Part shown: one piece after another, positions 4,756 through 5,534 of the stretch
Position numbering within the stretch: position 1 is the first letter of the stretch
How the letters are laid out: every line of letters starts with the position of its first letter
Origin: Burkholderiaceae bacterium
Lineage (GTDB): Bacteria > Pseudomonadota > Gammaproteobacteria > Burkholderiales > Burkholderiaceae
DNA: 5,534 bases
NCBI GenBank assembly: GCA_947461805.1
Contig: CANHMJ010000091.1
Span: 1 to 5,534 of the forward strand
Direction: 5' to 3'
Translations under genes and position numbers: made by a program
The notes under the pieces: generated by a model
The model's database searches: none
Seen by the model: the letters and a program-made list of their open reading frames with translations, nothing else
Told to the model about the DNA's origin: nothing

Positions 4756-5534
4756 TATTTGACGTACCTCTCCAGCGCAACCCAAGAATAGACGGTATTA
4801 GCCCCATCCAGAGCAACGCCAGCCAACCAATGGGGTCGCTCTAATACCGCAGGAATATTCTGATGGATATTCATGTTTTCCACGCCCAAAAATTCGTGGG
4901 CATAGAGCCAGTAGGTTTCTCGCCCGGCGCGGACTGCAATCTTTCTGGCTGGATGAATGATTTCACCGATCGAATCTACTTTCGAGTCAGAGACTTTATC
5001 CAGCTGCTCTTCCCCCAAATATTGAATCGCCGACACCGCATAGAAATTTCCGTGGCGTGAAAAATACGCCATCGGCATTCTTAAAAGACTCGATGGGCAA
5101 GACAGGCGGACGCCTTCGTGATGGACCTCTAAGGAACCACCGATTTCAGCCATCATGCTTCCCACTGCCAACAGGTGCTCTTGCGATAAGGAAATGTGAT
5201 CGAGGTCGATGAAGATCATCAACTCTTGCTGAACCGCAAAAATACTGGGGCATGGCGGCAAAATGCTAAGAATCGTGAGAAGTTGCTGAGCGATATCCGC
5301 ATCGGCATACACCTCATCAATTAAAAGCTCATCCGTCAAATTATCAAAAATATGCCGTAACGATTGCTGTCCCACATGAATTAACGCATCCTGTTCTTTG
5401 CTCAGCACAAAGTCGAGCTCAACCCCGCTCCAATTTTCGCCCTTGCCAGCGAGGTTACGGGCTTTTTGCAGTCGATTCAAATTGCTTGCGCGGTCTAAAA
5501 CGTAGTGCCGATCGTGATACCGTGTGTGGGCCGA
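4755..5534 (-). CDS. Degenerate CheA/CheW-like protein, C-terminal part (start off window)
   Basis: 259 C-terminal residues of a longer protein are visible; the frame is open to the right edge, so the TTG at 5480 need not be the start. I read it as the end of a CheA-type chemotaxis kinase that has decayed. Residues about 12-50 resemble the P3/P4 join. LRHIFDNLTDELL (59-71) lines up with the CheA N-box pattern HLxRNAxDHGI, keeping N65 and D68 but losing the HG. MIFIDLDHISL (106-116) sits where DDGxGI should be. The ATP-lid and GxGxGL region is missing, since only about 20 residues separate this from GGSLEV (132-137). From about 148 to the end it follows the CheW-like P5 pattern (MAYFSRHGNFYAVSAI, RKIAVRAGRETYWLYAHEFLGVE, WLAGVALDGANTVYSW). 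It is translationally coupled to flgA. Alternatively it is an unrelated flagellar protein. The homology is by eye only. Confidence 0.5.
   Translation of the reverse strand, partial: SAHTRYHDRHYVLDRASNLNRLQKARNLAGKGENWSGVELDFVLSKEQDALIHVGQQSLRHIFDNLTDELLIDEVYADADIAQQLLTILSILPPCPSIFAVQQELMIFIDLDHISLSQEHLLAVGSMMAEIGGSLEVHHEGVRLSCPSSLLRMPMAYFSRHGNFYAVSAIQYLGEEQLDKVSDSKVDSIGEIIHPARKIAVRAGRETYWLYAHEFLGVENMNIHQNIPAVLERPHWLAGVALDGANTVYSWVALERYVK
4767..4773 (-). promoter_or_regulatory. Ribosome binding site deciding the flgA start
   Basis: GGAGAGG lies 11 nt before the ATG at 4755, inside the end of the upstream coding region. The spacing is slightly long but usable. It supports the start at 4755 over the one at 4785, because it lies downstream of the latter. 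Confidence 0.5.

Noticed and set aside
4066..4785. Longer flgA starting at 4785
   Set aside because: It would place ten residues ahead of a clean signal peptide and overlap the upstream gene by 31 nt, while the ATG at 4755 has a ribosome site and a TAATG junction.
4205..5060. + strand open frames opposite flgA and the CheA-like gene (4205-4423, 4296-4547, 4659-4844, 4863-5060)
   Set aside because: They are mutually overlapping, antisense to supported genes, and rich in residues expected from reverse reading; no domain is visible.

Overview
This window is a flagellar regulatory and assembly segment from a Gram-negative bacterium. The gene set (FliA sigma-28, FlgM anti-sigma, FlgN chaperone, FlgA with a signal peptide for P-ring assembly, YcgR-type c-di-GMP brake) and the protein sequences fit a betaproteobacterium, most likely Burkholderiales. 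G+C is moderate (about half or slightly less, by eye), which would suit a freshwater lineage such as Polynucleobacter relatives. That last assignment is inference only.

Layout from left to right: the 3' part of fliA lies on the + strand (3-662, its start is off the window). It converges on a block of seven genes that are all on the - strand. Read in their own direction (right to left), these are: the C-terminal part of a degenerate CheA/CheW-like protein (5534-4755, open at the edge), flgA (4755-4066), flgM (3980-3645), flgN (3597-3184), ycgR (3031-2276), and two tandem paralogous Sel1-repeat proteins (2174-1497 and 1366-683). The stops of fliA and the last Sel1 gene are 20 nt apart, and a long imperfect hairpin (643-681) spans the junction.

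How the genes fit together: FliA drives late flagellar genes. FlgM holds FliA inactive until the hook-basal body is finished. FlgN chaperones the hook-filament junction proteins that follow. FlgA helps build the P-ring in the periplasm, and YcgR slows the finished motor when c-di-GMP is high. The CheA/CheW-like protein overlaps the flgA start (TAATG), so the two are probably translationally coupled. The Sel1 pair has no assigned role, but its position between ycgR and fliA suggests a flagellar or regulatory function.

The least ordinary parts are the CheA-like protein, which seems to have lost its ATP-binding boxes but kept a CheW-like domain, and the duplicated Sel1 pair. Three intergenic stretches also hold perfect -10 boxes, palindromes or an open frame that the genes do not explain. 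No RNA genes, insertion sequences or CRISPR arrays were seen. No gene-free stretch exceeds about 150 nt.
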